From NCBI GenBank assembly GCA_021414185.1, contig JAIOOZ010000276.1:1-6523 (forward strand): 6,523 nucleotides of DNA, in the 5' to 3' direction. The position numbers and the translations under genes were made by a program. The DNA comes from Betaproteobacteria bacterium. Lineage in GTDB: Bacteria; Pseudomonadota; Gammaproteobacteria; Burkholderiales; SG8-41. The notes beneath the pieces were generated by a model. The model was not told where the DNA came from. It ran no database searches and saw only the letters and a list, made by a program, of their open reading frames with translations. Below are positions 5,860 to 6,523 of this stretch, in pieces (the first letter of the stretch is position 1; every line of letters starts with the position of its first letter).

Positions 5860-6523
5860 AGTGCGCAAAGAGAAAGACGCGTGGGCGCAGGAACTCGCGA
5901 AATGGCCGTCGCCCAACGAAAAAGGCCGCATCGGCCCGCGTCAGGCGCTTGCTGCTTTGGCCAAGGCAATGCCGAAGAACGCGATGGTATCCACCGACAT
6001 CGGCAACGTGTGCTCGGTATCGAATTCCTATTTGCATTTCGACACGGCGCCGAGTTTTCTCGCGGCAATGAGTTTCGGCAACTGCGGCTATTCGTATCCC
6101 GCCGCGATCGGCGCGAAAGTCGGCCGGCCGGACCGTCCCGCCATCGCCTACGTTGGCGACGGAGCCTGGGGCATGAGCCTCGCTGAAGTGATGACCTGCG
6201 TGCGCGAAGACATTCCGGTGGTGGCGGTGGTGTTCAACAACGGCCAGTGGGGCGCGGAAAAGAAAAACCAGATCGATTATTTCAACAACCGCTACCTCGG
6301 CACCAATCTCGAAAACCCGAACTTTGCCGAAGTCGCCAAGGTGATGGGCGCCAAAGTCATAACGGTCGATCATGTCGACGACATCGGCGATGCCCTGCGC
6401 GGCGCCGTGAAGTCGAACAAGCCGACCGTCATCAACCTGATGCTCACGCGCGAACTGGGCGACCCGTTCCGGCGCGATGCGTTCAAGCAGCCCAAGCGCC
6501 TGTTGTCGAAATACAAAAAGTAC
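5600..6523 (+). CDS. xsc: Xsc, C-terminal part in the shifted frame, runs off the window end
   Basis: Frame 2 is open without a stop from the break to the last base and carries the rest of sulfoacetaldehyde acetyltransferase. The homology itself begins at 5594, with ATG 5600 the first candidate start. It holds the remainder of the central domain (DVVLALGSRLGPFGTLPQHG, then YWPKNAKIIQIDSDPRMLGL). The C-terminal cofactor domain has the thiamine-diphosphate/magnesium motif GDG (6155-6163), 24 residues, then NN (6236-6241), followed by GQWGAEKKNQ. The end (PFRRDAFKQPKRLLSKYKKY) resembles the Xsc C-terminus, so only a few residues should be missing. Together with the 269 residues upstream it gives about 579, close to the family's roughly 590. 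All key motifs are intact and there are no further breaks, so the gene was functional until recently or is functional now. ATG 5600 with AGGGAGG upstream could allow separate translation. Confidence 0.86.
   Translation, partial: MKLISRADVVLALGSRLGPFGTLPQHGMEYWPKNAKIIQIDSDPRMLGLVKKVSIGICGDAKLAARELLQRLQAFGKMPPNKARLGEVRKEKDAWAQELAKWPSPNEKGRIGPRQALAALAKAMPKNAMVSTDIGNVCSVSNSYLHFDTAPSFLAAMSFGNCGYSYPAAIGAKVGRPDRPAIAYVGDGAWGMSLAEVMTCVREDIPVVAVVFNNGQWGAEKKNQIDYFNNRYLGTNLENPNFAEVAKVMGAKVITVDHVDDIGDALRGAVKSNKPTVINLMLTRELGDPFRRDAFKQPKRLLSKYKKY

Noticed and set aside
5519..6373. Long antisense open frame (284 codons) opposite the second half of xsc
   Set aside because: It lies entirely over recognisable Xsc coding sequence. 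Its translation is His/Arg/Ala-rich with no domain, as expected from GC-rich codon bias on the opposite strand.
1..6523. CRISPR array, insertion sequence, prophage, tRNA or defence system
   Set aside because: No repeated spacer structure, transposase or integrase sequence, terminal repeats or tRNA cloverleaf was seen. All gene-length regions are accounted for by metabolic and membrane proteins.

Overview
This is a GC-rich window with dense, one-directional gene packing, probably from a betaproteobacterium (Burkholderiales-like). The lineage call rests on the high-GC codon usage, on a membrane protein resembling the BPSS1780 family (named after a Burkholderia pseudomallei protein), and on an Xsc of the type found in proteobacterial sulfonate degraders. 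It is an inference, since no rRNA or other marker gene is present. All genes read on the + strand. I see no RNA gene, CRISPR array, insertion sequence or prophage gene.

Layout: (1) bases 1-1515, a GMC-family flavin alcohol dehydrogenase whose N-terminus lies outside the window. (2) A 93-base gap holding a perfect 8-bp inverted repeat that overlaps the -35 box of a good candidate sigma-70 promoter. (3) A tight three-gene run at 1609-4648: a BPSS1780-like membrane protein, an iron-type alcohol dehydrogenase of the hydroxyacid-oxoacid transhydrogenase (HOT/ADHFE1) subgroup, and a ten-helix EamA/DMT transporter. The gaps are 14 and 8 bases, so this is probably one transcription unit. (4) A 137-base gap with a bulged hairpin, a LacI/GalR-type operator-like palindrome and a weak promoter. 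(5) From 4786 to the window end, xsc, encoding thiamine-diphosphate-dependent sulfoacetaldehyde acetyltransferase. As given, its reading frame is broken near 5590-5593.

How the genes may work together: Xsc converts sulfoacetaldehyde plus phosphate to acetyl phosphate and sulfite, the desulfonation step for C2 sulfonates such as taurine, isethionate and sulfoacetate. A GMC alcohol dehydrogenase nearby would fit oxidation of isethionate to sulfoacetaldehyde, because isethionate dehydrogenase (IseJ) is of this family. The HOT-like enzyme and the transporter could handle hydroxyacid or aldehyde intermediates and solute import or export. This pathway reading is inference; only Xsc itself points specifically to sulfonates.

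The most notable feature is the broken xsc. The two halves together carry essentially the full domain content and all key thiamine-diphosphate motifs. The break sits on a strong internal Shine-Dalgarno-like AGGGAGG, five bases upstream of an ATG in the new frame. Sequence or assembly error, a recent pseudogene, and a split or reinitiating gene are all open.
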